Shown here one piece after another: positions 8,127-15,895 of a stretch of 64,000 nucleotides of DNA; position 1 is the stretch's first letter; each line of letters begins with the position of its first letter. The translations under genes were made by a program, and so were the position numbers. Under the pieces are notes generated by a model, which ran no database searches, was not told the DNA's origin, and worked only from the letters and a program-made list of their open reading frames with translations. Source of the stretch: Amycolatopsis lexingtonensis (GTDB lineage Bacteria; Actinomycetota; Actinomycetes; Mycobacteriales; Pseudonocardiaceae); contig NZ_JADBEG010000001.1 in the NCBI RefSeq assembly GCF_014873755.1, positions 6,980,501 through 7,044,500 on the forward strand, written 5' to 3'.

Positions 8127-9449
8127 ATGGACGAAAGCGCGCGGGCGCACCGGCTCTGCGAGGCGGCCCACTCGGCGTGGAAGGCCGGTGATCCGGCGCG
8201 GGCCCGGCGGCTGCTGGACGTCATGACCCGGACGGTCCGCGAGCCCGTCGCGCGGCCGCTGACCGGGCGGCTGCGCGGGCTGATCGAGCTGTACAGCGGG
8301 AACCTCGCCGCCGCGCAGGACCACCTGACGCGGCTCGCGGACCGGGTCGAACCCGGGCGGGCCGCGAGGCTGCTGTTCCTGGCGATCGACGCCGCGCACC
8401 ACCGCGACCGGTGGGACGACGTCGTCGCGCTGACGCGGCGGATCACCGCGCTGGACTGCGAGCCCGGGTACCACGTCCTGGCCGGGCTGTTCGCCGGCGG
8501 CGAGGTCCCCGATCCGTGGCAGCTCCTCGACGCGGTGCCGGCGTCGCTCACCGAACGGCACGCGCACCGCTGGCTCGTCCCGATGGCGATCAGCCGCCGC
8601 GGGCCGCACCGGCAGGCGACGCGGGAGTTCGGGCTCGTCGCCGCGGAACGGTTGCGCGCCAACGGGCTTCTCGCGCTGTACGCGGTTCTGCTGACGTGGC
8701 TGGCCGAAGTGGAGCTGGACCTGGGCCGCTGGGGCGACGCGCGGGCGCACGCGGAGGAAGCGCTGCGGACCGCCGCCGAGCAGCGCGTGACGTCGGTGGA
8801 CGCGCACGCCGTGCTGGCCCGGCTCGCCGCCCTGCGCGGTGACGCGGAGGCGTGCCGGGAGCACGCGGCGCTCGTGCTGGGGGAAGCACCGGCCCAGGAC
8901 AACGCCTTGGCCGCGGCGCAGGCCCGGTGGGCGCTGGGCTCACTGCACCTCTCGCGCGGTGAGTACGAACCGGCCGTGGAACGGCTCACCTCGCCGGGGC
9001 ACCGGGACGTCGCCGCCGCGGCCGCCCGCGACCGCGCCGAAGCGGCGTCCGGCGGGCTTTCCCTTGTCCCACCCGACGACCGGCCCTTCGAGCGGGCGCG
9101 CGGCAGTCTCCGGCGCGGCCAATCGCTGCGGCGCGACCGCCGCGTCACCGAAGCGAAAGTGGCGCTGCGGACCGCGCTGGAGCTGTTCGAAAGCCTCGGC
9201 GCGGCGGAGTGGGCGGCGACGGCTCGCCGTGAGCTGCGGGCGGCGGGGTCGGCCGCGCCCACCGCCGGGCCGTTGACCGCCCAGGAGCGTCAGGTGGCGG
9301 AGCTGGCCGCGGCGGGGTTGTCCAACCGCGAGATCGGCGCGCGGCTGTTCCTCAGCCCGCGCACCGTCGGCTACCACCTGTACAAGGTGTTCCCGAAGCT
9401 CGGCATCGCCAGCCGGGCGCAGCTACGCGACATCGCCCTGACCGGCTGA
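8127..9449 (+). CDS. LuxR family regulator with helical (TPR-like) N-terminal region
   Basis: 440 residues. The last 60 residues form a LuxR/GerE helix-turn-helix: LTAQERQVAELAAAGLSNRE, then GARLFLSPRTVGYHLYKVF. The N-terminal 370 residues are all-helical and Ala/Leu/Arg-rich with TPR-like periodicity (repeated A..L..L.DRWDD-type units). There is no Walker A motif, so it corresponds to the C-terminal half of a LAL (MalT-like) regulator lacking the ATPase. It is convergent with the TetR gene at 9423 and the two coding ends overlap by 27 bp. Target genes unknown. Confidence 0.88.
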   Translation: MDESARAHRLCEAAHSAWKAGDPARARRLLDVMTRTVREPVARPLTGRLRGLIELYSGNLAAAQDHLTRLADRVEPGRAARLLFLAIDAAHHRDRWDDVVALTRRITALDCEPGYHVLAGLFAGGEVPDPWQLLDAVPASLTERHAHRWLVPMAISRRGPHRQATREFGLVAAERLRANGLLALYAVLLTWLAEVELDLGRWGDARAHAEEALRTAAEQRVTSVDAHAVLARLAALRGDAEACREHAALVLGEAPAQDNALAAAQARWALGSLHLSRGEYEPAVERLTSPGHRDVAAAAARDRAEAASGGLSLVPPDDRPFERARGSLRRGQSLRRDRRVTEAKVALRTALELFESLGAAEWAATARRELRAAGSAAPTAGPLTAQERQVAELAAAGLSNREIGARLFLSPRTVGYHLYKVFPKLGIASRAQLRDIALTG

Positions 9450-9983
9450 CGCCCGCAGCCCGTCGACGACGACGCGGACGAGGTGCGCGCTGCCCGGCGT
9501 GTACCGCTCGACCGCGAGGCAGCCGACGATGAGCGCGCGCAGGTCGTCCCCGTCGATGTCCCGCCGGACGGCCCCGGCCGCCTGCGCCCGCTCGAGGAGC
9601 CGCGCGAAGCCCGCGCGGAAGTCGTCACCCGCGCCGGCTTTGAAGGCGTGCCCACTGGATTCGGCGAGGGCGTCGCAGATGGCCCGGTTGAGGGACGCCT
9701 GGTGGATGACGCGGACGAAGTAGTCGAAGAAGACCTCGCCGGGCTCGTCGGCTTCGGCGAGGGCGCGGGCTTCGTCGGCGAACTGCTGGATGCGCTCGAG
9801 GACGACGGCCTGGAACAGCGCTTCCTTGCTGGGAAAATGCCGGTAGACGGTGCCGGCCCCGACGCCGGCCAGCCGCGCGATGTCGTCGAGCGGCACCGCC
9901 AGCCCGTCGACGGCGAACGCCTCTTCCGCGGCGGCCAGGACCTTGGCCCGGTTGCGCCGGGCGTCCGCGCGCATCTTCTCCAT
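9423..9983 (-). CDS. TetR family transcriptional regulator
   Basis: 186 residues from ATG 9983, which has GAGGAG seven bases upstream; an in-frame ATG at 10004 has no such site. Helix-turn-helix: RAKVLAAAEEAFAVDGLAVP, DDIARLAGVGAGTVYRHF. It resembles the SbtR-like/AcrR group that control small reductase or SnoaL genes. It is divergent from the SnoaL-like gene at 10081, with a perfect 16-bp palindrome located between a -35 and -10 box in the gap, a strong hint that it represses that gene. Confidence 0.92.
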   Translation of the reverse strand: MEKMRADARRNRAKVLAAAEEAFAVDGLAVPLDDIARLAGVGAGTVYRHFPSKEALFQAVVLERIQQFADEARALAEADEPGEVFFDYFVRVIHQASLNRAICDALAESSGHAFKAGAGDDFRAGFARLLERAQAAGAVRRDIDGDDLRALIVGCLAVERYTPGSAHLVRVVVDGLRASAGQGDVA

Positions 9984-9997
9984 CAAGCTTCTCCTCG

Positions 9998-10027
9998 TTG
10001 ACAACCGGAGCGATCGCTCCGTATCGT
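9998..10027 (+). promoter_or_regulatory. Promoter with operator palindrome between -35 and -10
   Basis: TTGACA (9998-10003), 18-bp spacer, TATCGT (10022-10027), reading toward the SnoaL-like gene. The spacer is almost entirely the perfect palindrome CGGAGCGATCGCTCCG (10006-10021). A repressor bound there would block RNA polymerase, and the adjacent divergent TetR is the obvious candidate. Confidence 0.75.
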
Positions 10028-10080
10028 CCTAAGCGGGTTCACCGTTCCGATTCAACGTCCAGTCTTCCAGGAGAATTCCG

Positions 10081-10842
10081 ATGCCTCGCACCGTGCCCGA
10101 AATCGCCCGGCTGGTCCGGCTTGGTATGTCCACTGTCGACACCGAACCGTTCGCGGACGTCTTCGCCGCCGACGCGGTGTACGAGCGGCCGTTCCTCGGC
10201 CTGCGCACCGAAGGCCGGGACGCCCTCGTCGCCGAGCTCCGCGCGGCCGGCGCCCGGGCGCACGCACTGGGCGTGCGGGAAGCCCAGGTCGCGCTGGAGC
10301 TGACGGAGACCGGGTTCGTCGTGGAGCTGGCGGTGGCCGGCCACCCTTCGTCGGTCGGGGTGGTGACGGTGACCGGCGGGGAGATCACGGCCTATCGCGA
10401 CTACCCGAACACCGCCCTCGCCTCGCTCGGCACGCGCGAGATCTTCGACCGCTTCCTCGCCGCCTCGGTCGAGAACCGCTGGGACGACCTCGCCGACCTC
10501 TACGCCGAAGACGTCACGCTGGAAATGCCCTTCACCCTCCCCGGCGTGCCCCGCGTGACGAAGGGCCGGGAAGAACTCCGGCGCCGCTTCCGCGCGGCCG
10601 CCGGACTCCGGCGGATCACCGGAGCCGCCAACGTCGTCGTGCACGAGACGACGGACCCGCGGCGGCTCGTGGCGGAGTTCGACCTGCACCAGGAGGTGCG
10701 CGGCGAGGCCTTCGCCGTCTCCTACGTCATGGTCATGACCGTCGAGGACGGGGTGATCACGCACACCCGCGACTACACCGACACCGCCGCGGCCGCGGAA
10801 CGGCTCAAGGCGTGGTCGCCTGCTGGGACGCCGGCGGGATGA
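10081..10842 (+). CDS. SnoaL-like / NTF2-fold protein, tandem domains
   Basis: 253 residues that look like two fused NTF2-like (SnoaL) units: residues 1-118 ending GEITAYRDYPN and residues 120-245 ending GVITHTRDYTDT. The repeated (I)T..RDY motif marks the last strand of each unit. SnoaL-like proteins form small cone-shaped barrels that act as ketosteroid-isomerase-type enzymes, cyclases or ligand carriers; substrate is unknown. It has its own TTGACA promoter with an embedded operator and is divergent from the TetR gene. The 3' end overlaps the convergent YdjM-like gene by 38 bp. Confidence 0.82.
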   Translation: MPRTVPEIARLVRLGMSTVDTEPFADVFAADAVYERPFLGLRTEGRDALVAELRAAGARAHALGVREAQVALELTETGFVVELAVAGHPSSVGVVTVTGGEITAYRDYPNTALASLGTREIFDRFLAASVENRWDDLADLYAEDVTLEMPFTLPGVPRVTKGREELRRRFRAAAGLRRITGAANVVVHETTDPRRLVAEFDLHQEVRGEAFAVSYVMVMTVEDGVITHTRDYTDTAAAAERLKAWSPAGTPAG

Positions 10843-11596
10843 ACAGCCGCTCGACCGTGCTGACCGACCAGTCCCACACCCCGGGCACCAGCAGCACGCC
10901 GAGCACCACGAACACCGGGAAGACCAGCCGCTTCTCGACCTTCTTCCCGGTCTTGAACCGGAGGGCCTTCGGCGGCCCCAGCTCGTACCAGGTCTCGCCC
11001 GCGATCGGGATCGGGAAGAGGAACGGGCAGCCGGACTCGGTGAGCGCGTCGCCCAGGCAGTGGGTCAGGCAGCCCGCCGCGACCGCGATGCCGAGCCAGC
11101 CCGAGATCGAGGCCAGCTCGCCCGCGCGGTCCGGCGGGGCGGTGAAGAACCACCACGCCACCGCGGCACCGCTCACCGGGAGCAGCCAGTCGCCCAGCGC
11201 GCCTTCGGCCAGCATCAGCCCGAAGATCACCACGCCGACGACCGCCCACGGGCCGCCGGTGGCCGTGCCCCACGACGTCAGCGCGCCCAGGCCGGCCGCG
11301 AACAGGACCGTGTGCGAGAGGTGGCGGTGCTGGCCGGTGACCTTCTCGTCACGCGGGCCCTTGGTCAGCGCGTAGAACGCCGCCGACACGCGCCGCAGCA
11401 GCCACGACAGGGCGCCGGTCAGCCAGCCGAGGAGGCGGGACGCGCTCGCGCCGGGGTGATCGAGGTCGGGCAGCAGTGCGAAGCCCGCCGTGGTGGCCGC
11501 GAAGACCACCGCCTGGTGCACCGAACCCACCCCGACCGCGGGCGCCAGGGCCAAGCCCGCGCACCAGCCGGTCAGGGCGTGCGTCCGCCCCATCAT
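10805..11596 (-). CDS. YdjM/LexA-controlled-type membrane-bound metal-dependent hydrolase (DUF457)
   Basis: About 263 residues from ATG 11596 (MMGRTHALTGW); an in-frame start at 11617 is possible. Signature features of the YdjM/YfhO-like membrane hydrolase family are HALTGW near the N-terminus, LLPDLDHP, QHRHLSHT and TESGCPFLFPI, with four to five transmembrane segments between. The conserved His and Asp residues probably bind metal. Physiological substrate is unknown. It is transcribed leftward and overlaps the SnoaL-like coding end. Confidence 0.8.
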   Translation of the reverse strand: MMGRTHALTGWCAGLALAPAVGVGSVHQAVVFAATTAGFALLPDLDHPGASASRLLGWLTGALSWLLRRVSAAFYALTKGPRDEKVTGQHRHLSHTVLFAAGLGALTSWGTATGGPWAVVGVVIFGLMLAEGALGDWLLPVSGAAVAWWFFTAPPDRAGELASISGWLGIAVAAGCLTHCLGDALTESGCPFLFPIPIAGETWYELGPPKALRFKTGKKVEKRLVFPVFVVLGVLLVPGVWDWSVSTVERLFIPPASQQATTP

Positions 11597-11652
11597 CGTG
11601 CCGCCCCCAAGGTCCACGCACTAAAACAAGTCCGCGGAACCGTAGCGGGCGG

Positions 11653-12006
11653 TCAGGCTTGGGGGTCCTCCGACACGCTCAGGTGTTCGGCCACGCCGGT
11701 GAGCTCGATCACCCGGCTCACCGCGGGGCTCGGCACGACCTCGAGTTCGACGTCCTGCTCGCCGGCCTGGCGTTGTGCGCGGAGCACCACGTTCAGCGCG
11801 GAGGAATCGAAGAAGGTCACCCCGGTCAGATCGGCCACGACCCGCTGCGCCCGCTTGTCCGCGATCAGCCCGGCCAGGGCCTCTTGCAGCTGCGGGCTGG
11901 TGAGCAGATCGAGCTCGCCGGTGACCACCACCCGGGGCTCCGTCGCGTCGGTGTCCAGCGTGATGCCGAACCCGGGCGGGGTGGCGTTCTGGTCGGCTGC
12001 GGGCAT
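11653..12006 (-). CDS. STAS-domain anti-sigma factor antagonist (RsbV/SpoIIAA-like)
   Basis: 117 residues from ATG 12006 (GAGGAG upstream). The STAS core is GELDLLTSPQLQEALAGL, then VVADLTGVTFFDSSALNVV. The DSSAL segment holds the serine (68 or 69) that is phosphorylated by the partner kinase in SpoIIAA/RsbV proteins. When unphosphorylated such proteins bind the anti-sigma kinase and free the sigma factor. The nearby RsbW-like, SigF-like and HATPase genes make up the rest of a partner-switching circuit. Confidence 0.88.
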   Translation of the reverse strand: MPAADQNATPPGFGITLDTDATEPRVVVTGELDLLTSPQLQEALAGLIADKRAQRVVADLTGVTFFDSSALNVVLRAQRQAGEQDVELEVVPSPAVSRVIELTGVAEHLSVSEDPQA

Positions 12007-12224
12007 GCAGTTTCTCCTCGTCAGGCGCTGCTCCTGCGCCGGGTACGCGCCTGCTGTCTCAAGCGGCAACCGTGTCACCGTGCCTTCCAGAGCCCGGGGC
12101 AGAACCCCGTGCCGGGCACGGTCAAGGCAACTCCGGGGCCAACCCTAACCCAGGAAGCGGCCGAGCCCGCCACGGCCGCCGCCCTTTCGCGTGAGCTGTT
12201 CACCTGCACCTGAATCGTGCCTGG

Positions 12225-12533
12225 TCAGTGCGCGCTCACGGTCTTCCGCTCGGCCCTCCGCTGGCGGAGGAACAGCTGCCGCCGTTCGATCTCGCCGAGG
12301 CCGCCCCAGATGCCGTACGGCTCCTGCACGGTCATCGCGTGCCGGCGGCACTGCGCCAGGACCGGGCAGGTCTGGCAGATGGCCTTGGCCCGCGACTCGC
12401 GCCGCTCGCGCGCGGAACCCCGCTCGTTGTCCGTGTGGAAGAACAGACTGCTGTCGGCACCGCGGCACGAGCCGTTCAGCTGCCATTCCCACTCTTCAGC
12501 AACCACGTTGGGCAGCCGGCTCACGTCAGCCAT
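12225..12533 (-). CDS. WhiB family iron-sulphur transcriptional regulator
   Basis: 102 residues. Four cysteines at 23, 53, 56 and 62 (C...CxxCxxxxxC) would hold the [4Fe-4S] cluster, followed by the family turn GIWGG (74-78) and a basic C-terminal tail (RRQLFLRQRRAERK) for DNA contact. WhiB-like proteins bind sigma region 4 and respond to redox or NO. Its promoter is predicted to be SigF-type, mirrored with that of the anti-sigma gene at 12697, so it is probably in the same stress regulon. The cluster is similar in size to WhiB2/WhiB1-like proteins; I do not assign a number. Confidence 0.92.
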   Translation of the reverse strand: MADVSRLPNVVAEEWEWQLNGSCRGADSSLFFHTDNERGSARERRESRAKAICQTCPVLAQCRRHAMTVQEPYGIWGGLGEIERRQLFLRQRRAERKTVSAH

Positions 12534-12574
12534 GTCGTCCCCGCCTTTCCCAGGATCAGCATGTCGACGGCTAC

Positions 12575-12600
12575 ATGCCCGCCGGTGGAGCGGATCAAAC
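12575..12600 (-). promoter_or_regulatory. SigF/SigB-type promoter toward whiB-like gene
   Basis: On the minus strand: GTTT (12600-12597), 16-bp spacer, GGGCAT (12580-12575), matching the actinobacterial SigF/SigB consensus (GTTT-N14-17-GGGTAT-like). It lies about 42 bp upstream of the WhiB start codon. Its -35 box shares the palindrome CAAACCCGGGTTTG (12596-12609) with the opposite promoter. Confidence 0.75.
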
Positions 12601-12604
12601 CCGG

Positions 12605-12630
12605 GTTTGGTTTGCTCACCCCACGGGCAT
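12605..12630 (+). promoter_or_regulatory. SigF/SigB-type promoter toward anti-sigma/sigma operon
   Basis: GTTT (12605-12608), 16-bp spacer, GGGCAT (12625-12630), the same arrangement as the mirror promoter on the other strand. About 66 bp upstream of the GTG start at 12697. This suggests that the sigma factor encoded at 13110 drives its own operon. Confidence 0.75.
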
Positions 12631-12696
12631 CTCGCTGACCGGGCGTGAGAGGACACCGCCGACCCCCCGCAGCGCGAGCCGGAGAAAGGAACAAAC

Positions 12697-13113
12697 GTGG
12701 AGGACAACGCCCCGCTCGTCCCGGAAGGCGCGCAGGTCATCGAGGTGCGGACGGCTGCGATCCCGCACGTCGTGCCCACGCTGCGGACCATCGTGGCCGA
12801 CATCGCGATGCGCCAGGACTTCGACCTCGACGCCGTCGAGGACCTCCGGATGGCGGTGGACGAAGCCTGCTCGCTGCTGCTCCCCGCCAGCGCCGACGGG
12901 AAGCTGACGTGCGTCTTCTCGTGGAACGGGCCGCGCATCGAGGTCTCGGTCTCGGTCTTTTCGGACAGCCCGGACCACGAGGACGACACCGGGCTCTCCT
13001 GGCAGCTGCTGACCGCGCTCGCCACGACGGCCGAGCGCACCATCACGCCGGAAGACGGCCGCTACCTGTCCCGGGTGGACCTGGTCCGGGAAAGCCAGGT
13101 GGCGGACTCGTGA
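12697..13113 (+). CDS. RsbW/UsfX-like anti-sigma factor
   Basis: 138 residues from GTG 12697, with AAAGGA eight bases upstream. The fold matches the RsbW/SpoIIAB GHKL family. The helix DLRMAVDEACSLLL corresponds to the N-box but lacks the conserved Asn that binds Mg-ATP (ELxxNA in active kinases; here DEACSLLL). Mycobacterial UsfX-type anti-sigma factors show similar divergence. Its end overlaps the sigma factor start by GTGA, so the two are made together, and it most likely sequesters the SigF-like factor. Confidence 0.85.
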   Translation: MEDNAPLVPEGAQVIEVRTAAIPHVVPTLRTIVADIAMRQDFDLDAVEDLRMAVDEACSLLLPASADGKLTCVFSWNGPRIEVSVSVFSDSPDHEDDTGLSWQLLTALATTAERTITPEDGRYLSRVDLVRESQVADS

Positions 13114-13889
13114 GCGGTCCCGCCGAGAGCAGCGGCGGCGAACCGGACGTCGGCGCGCTGTTCGCCCAGCTCGCCGGGCTGCCGGCGGATTCGCCGGAAC
13201 GCGAGCGCATCCGCGACACCCTCGTGCGCGCCCACCTGGAACTCGCACGCAACCTGGCCCGGAAGTTCCGCAACCGCGACGAGGCGATGGAGGACCTGGT
13301 CCAGATCGCCACGGTCGGGCTCATCCACGCCGTCGACCGGTTCGACCCCGATCAGGGGACGGACTTCCTGGCGTTCGCGGTGCCCACCATCTCCGGGGAG
13401 CTGCGCCACCACTTCCGGGACAACAGCTGGTCGGTGCGGGTGCCGCGGCGGCTCAAGGAGCTGAACGCGAACATCTCGGCCGCGCGCGAAGAGCTCACCG
13501 TGCAGCTCTCCCGCGCCCCCAAGCCGAGTGAGATCGCGGCCCGCCTCGGCGTGCCCATCGAAGACGTCTACGAGGGGCTTCGCGCCGGTCAGGGGCGCTA
13601 CGGCGCTTCGCTGGACCACCTGCTGGAGAACGCGGCGCACACCCGGTTCGGGGCGCCCGACGCCGAGCTGGGGCAGGCCGAGCTGCGGGAGGCGCTGCGC
13701 CCGATGCTGGAGAGCCTGCCGGACCGGGAGCGCAAGATCGTCGCGCTGCGGTTCGGCTCCGGGATGAGCCAATCGGACATCGCGCGCCGCGTCGGGGTGT
13801 CCCAGATGCAGGTGTCGCGGTTGCTGGCTGCGACGCTGAAGAAACTGCGTTCGGGCCTGGACGAATCCGAGCTGGCCGAAGGCACCTGA
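13110..13889 (+). CDS. SigF/SigB/SigG-subfamily RNA polymerase sigma factor
   Basis: 259 residues from GTG 13110. Region 2: RNRDEAMEDLVQIATVGLIH, DRFDPDQGTDFLAFAVPTIS, then GELRHHFRDNSWSVRVPRR, a hallmark of the SigB/SigF/SigG group. Region 3: LSRAPKPSEIAARLGVP. Region 4: LPDRERKIVALRFGSGMSQS, DIARRVGVSQMQVSRLL. It controls stress or stationary-phase genes in relatives. It is cotranscribed with the anti-sigma gene, is predicted to activate that operon, and is followed by a second HATPase gene. Confidence 0.93.
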   Translation: MSGPAESSGGEPDVGALFAQLAGLPADSPERERIRDTLVRAHLELARNLARKFRNRDEAMEDLVQIATVGLIHAVDRFDPDQGTDFLAFAVPTISGELRHHFRDNSWSVRVPRRLKELNANISAAREELTVQLSRAPKPSEIAARLGVPIEDVYEGLRAGQGRYGASLDHLLENAAHTRFGAPDAELGQAELREALRPMLESLPDRERKIVALRFGSGMSQSDIARRVGVSQMQVSRLLAATLKKLRSGLDESELAEGT

Positions 13890-13913
13890 TTAGCCGCTCA
13901 CCCGCTTGGGTAC
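13888..13913 (+). promoter_or_regulatory. Possible SigB-type promoter for the HATPase gene
   Basis: GATT (GNNT), 16-bp spacer, GGGTAC (13908-13913), about 39 bp upstream of ATG 13952. This matches the Streptomyces SigB consensus GNNT-N14-16-GGGTAC/T. GNNT carries little information, so confidence rests on the GGGTAC box and the context. Confidence 0.45.
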
Positions 13914-13951
13914 TTCGCGGGCGGTACCGAACTCACTGGGAGGGGGACCGG

Positions 13952-14371
13952 ATGACGACGTCGAAGATGCCGCAGCAGACCGCCGCGGCTGCCGCCCCGC
14001 TGAGGGTGCCCCTCCCGGCCGATGTCACCGCCCCGGCACTGGCCCGGCACGAGGTCCGGACGGCGCTGCTCGGCTACGGCGTGGACGAGCGCGGGCTGGC
14101 CGACGTCCTGCTGGCCACGTCGGAACTGGTCACGAACGCCTTCGAGCACGGCGAGCGGCCGAAGCGGCTGGAGCTGGAGTACGCCGGCGGGTACCTGACC
14201 CTGCGCGTGTACGACACCGGCGCGCTGCTGCCCGAGCTGCGGGCGCCGTCCCCGGCGCAGGCGCGCAGCCGCGGGCTGGTGCTGGTCCAGGCGCTGTCGG
14301 TGGACTGGGGCTTCGAACGCTGTGCCGGCGGCAAGTTCGTCTGGGCGGTCTTCCGGGTTTCGGACGACTGA
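13952..14371 (+). CDS. ATP-binding serine kinase-type anti-sigma regulator (HATPase_c_2)
   Basis: 139 residues. Unlike the RsbW-like protein at 12697 it keeps an intact N-box, LATSELVTNAFEHG (Glu58, Asn62), and later motifs LRVYDTGALLPE and RSRGLVLVQAL for nucleotide binding. It is therefore a plausible active kinase that phosphorylates a STAS antagonist such as the one at 11653. About 60 bp separates it from the sigma gene and a candidate SigB-type promoter lies in that gap. It ends one base before the convergent MarR gene. Confidence 0.85.
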   Translation: MTTSKMPQQTAAAAAPLRVPLPADVTAPALARHEVRTALLGYGVDERGLADVLLATSELVTNAFEHGERPKRLELEYAGGYLTLRVYDTGALLPELRAPSPAQARSRGLVLVQALSVDWGFERCAGGKFVWAVFRVSDD

Positions 14372-14857
14372 TCAGCGCAGCTCGCGCGCGGCTTCGGTCT
14401 CCCCGATCCGCTCCCGGAACGGCTTCCGGTCGAGGGCCTCGACGATCGCGTCCAGCAGCGCGCGCAGCGAGTACGGCAGCTCGGCTTCCAGCGCTTCCGA
14501 CGCCTCGGTCGTCGCCGCCCACTCCGCTTCGATCAACGGCAGCAGGCCGCGCGCCTTCGCGGTGAGCGACACGATCCGCTGCCGGGCGTCGGCGCCCGGT
14601 TCGAGCGCGACCAGCCCGGCCCGGTTCATCTGCGCGACGGTCTGGCTGGCCGCCGAGTGCGTCACGCGCATCTCGGCGGCGAGGTCGCGGATGGCCAGCG
14701 GGCCGCGGGCCAGCAGCGCCCGCACCACCGGCGAGTAGCGCGGCCGGTAGCTCTCGAGGCCGATGTCGGCCAGGAACCGCGCGACGTCGCCGTCGAGGAG
14801 TTCGAGGACGTGCCGCAGCCGGGTCCCCAGCCCGTCCGGACCCGAAGTCATGGCCAT
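14372..14857 (-). CDS. MarR family transcriptional regulator
   Basis: 161 residues. Winged helix-turn-helix: VVRALLARGPLAIRDLAAEM, then RVTHSAASQTVAQMNRAGLV and wing ALEPGADARQRIVSLTAKAR. The C-terminal part (EAEWAATTEASEALEAELPY) is the dimerisation helix. It is divergent from the aldo/keto reductase at 14900 with a 42-bp gap, so it probably regulates the reductase and itself. No obvious palindrome is visible in so short a gap. Confidence 0.9.
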   Translation of the reverse strand: MAMTSGPDGLGTRLRHVLELLDGDVARFLADIGLESYRPRYSPVVRALLARGPLAIRDLAAEMRVTHSAASQTVAQMNRAGLVALEPGADARQRIVSLTAKARGLLPLIEAEWAATTEASEALEAELPYSLRALLDAIVEALDRKPFRERIGETEAARELR

Positions 14858-14899
14858 GACCGGCGATCATAGGCGCCGGCCGTGTGCTTGGATCGCGGT

Positions 14900-15877
14900 A
14901 TGGAGAACCGGAAGATCGCCCGGCTGGGCCGCGAGGTGTCCGTCGTCGGGCTCGGCTGCTGGCAGCTCGGCGCCGACTGGGGCGAGGTCGACGAGAACGA
15001 GGCGCTGGGCGTGCTGCACGCGGCCGCCGACAACGGTGTCACCTTCTTCGACACCGCCGACGTCTACGGCGACGGCCGCAGCGAGCGGCTGGTCGGCCGG
15101 TTCCTCGCCGACCGCGGCGACGTCTTCGTGGCGACCAAGATGGGCCGCCGGGTCGAGCAGGTGCCGGAGAACTACGTCGCCGCGAACTTCCGCGAGTGGA
15201 ACGACCGGTCGCGCCGCAACCTCGGCGTAGACACGCTCGACCTGGTGCAGCTGCACTGCCCGCCGACGCCGGTGTACTCCTCGGACGCGGTGTACGACGC
15301 GCTGGACGCGATGGTCGACGAGGGCCGGATCAAGGCGTACGGCGTCAGCGTCGAGACGTGCGAAGAGGCCTTGACCGCGTTGGCGCGGCCGCACGTGGCT
15401 TCCGTCCAGATCATCCTGAACTGCCTGCGCCTCAAGCCCCTGGAGCGCGTGCTGCCGGTCGCCGCGGAGGCGGGCGCCGGCATCATCGCGCGGGTGCCGC
15501 TGGCGTCGGGCCTGCTGTCCGGCCGGTACACGGCGGACACGACGTTCGCCGAGAACGACCACCGGAACTTCAACCGCCACGGCGAGGCGTTCGACGTCGG
15601 CGAGACGTTCTCCGGCGTGCCGTACGAGGCCGGGCTGGCGGCCGTCGAGCGGCTGCGCGGGCTGGTGCCCGAGGGCCAGGCGCTGGCGCAGTTCGCGTTG
15701 CGCTGGATCATCGACCAGCCGGGCGTGAGCACGGTGATCCCGGGCGCGCGCAACGCGGCGCAGGCCACGGCGAACACCGCGGCGGCGGCGCTGCCCGCGT
15801 TGTCCCCCGAGGCGCTGGCGGGCGTCCGCGAAACGTACGACGAGCTGATCCGGCCGCTGGTGCACGATCGCTGGTGA
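14900..15877 (+). CDS. Aldo/keto reductase
   Basis: 325 residues from ATG 14900. A (beta/alpha)8 NADPH-dependent oxidoreductase with the catalytic tetrad visible: Asp and Tyr in FFDTADVYGDG (about residues 49-54), Lys in VFVATKMG and His in VQLHCPP. The C-terminal cofactor segment STVIPGARNAAQATAN is well conserved. It belongs to the Kv-beta/AKR-like group that reduces aldehydes. It is divergent from the MarR gene and followed after 18 bp by a nitroreductase gene, suggesting a two-gene electrophile-detoxification operon. Confidence 0.9.
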   Translation: MENRKIARLGREVSVVGLGCWQLGADWGEVDENEALGVLHAAADNGVTFFDTADVYGDGRSERLVGRFLADRGDVFVATKMGRRVEQVPENYVAANFREWNDRSRRNLGVDTLDLVQLHCPPTPVYSSDAVYDALDAMVDEGRIKAYGVSVETCEEALTALARPHVASVQIILNCLRLKPLERVLPVAAEAGAGIIARVPLASGLLSGRYTADTTFAENDHRNFNRHGEAFDVGETFSGVPYEAGLAAVERLRGLVPEGQALAQFALRWIIDQPGVSTVIPGARNAAQATANTAAAALPALSPEALAGVRETYDELIRPLVHDRW

Positions 15878-15895
15878 GCCCGGCATGATGGGCCG

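Noticed and set aside
10805..10842. 38-bp convergent overlap between SnoaL-like and YdjM-like genes as a frameshift artefact
   Set aside because: Both proteins have plausible C-termini and several other convergent pairs in this window overlap similarly (27 bp at 9423, 44 bp at 32131, 13 bp at 63107).
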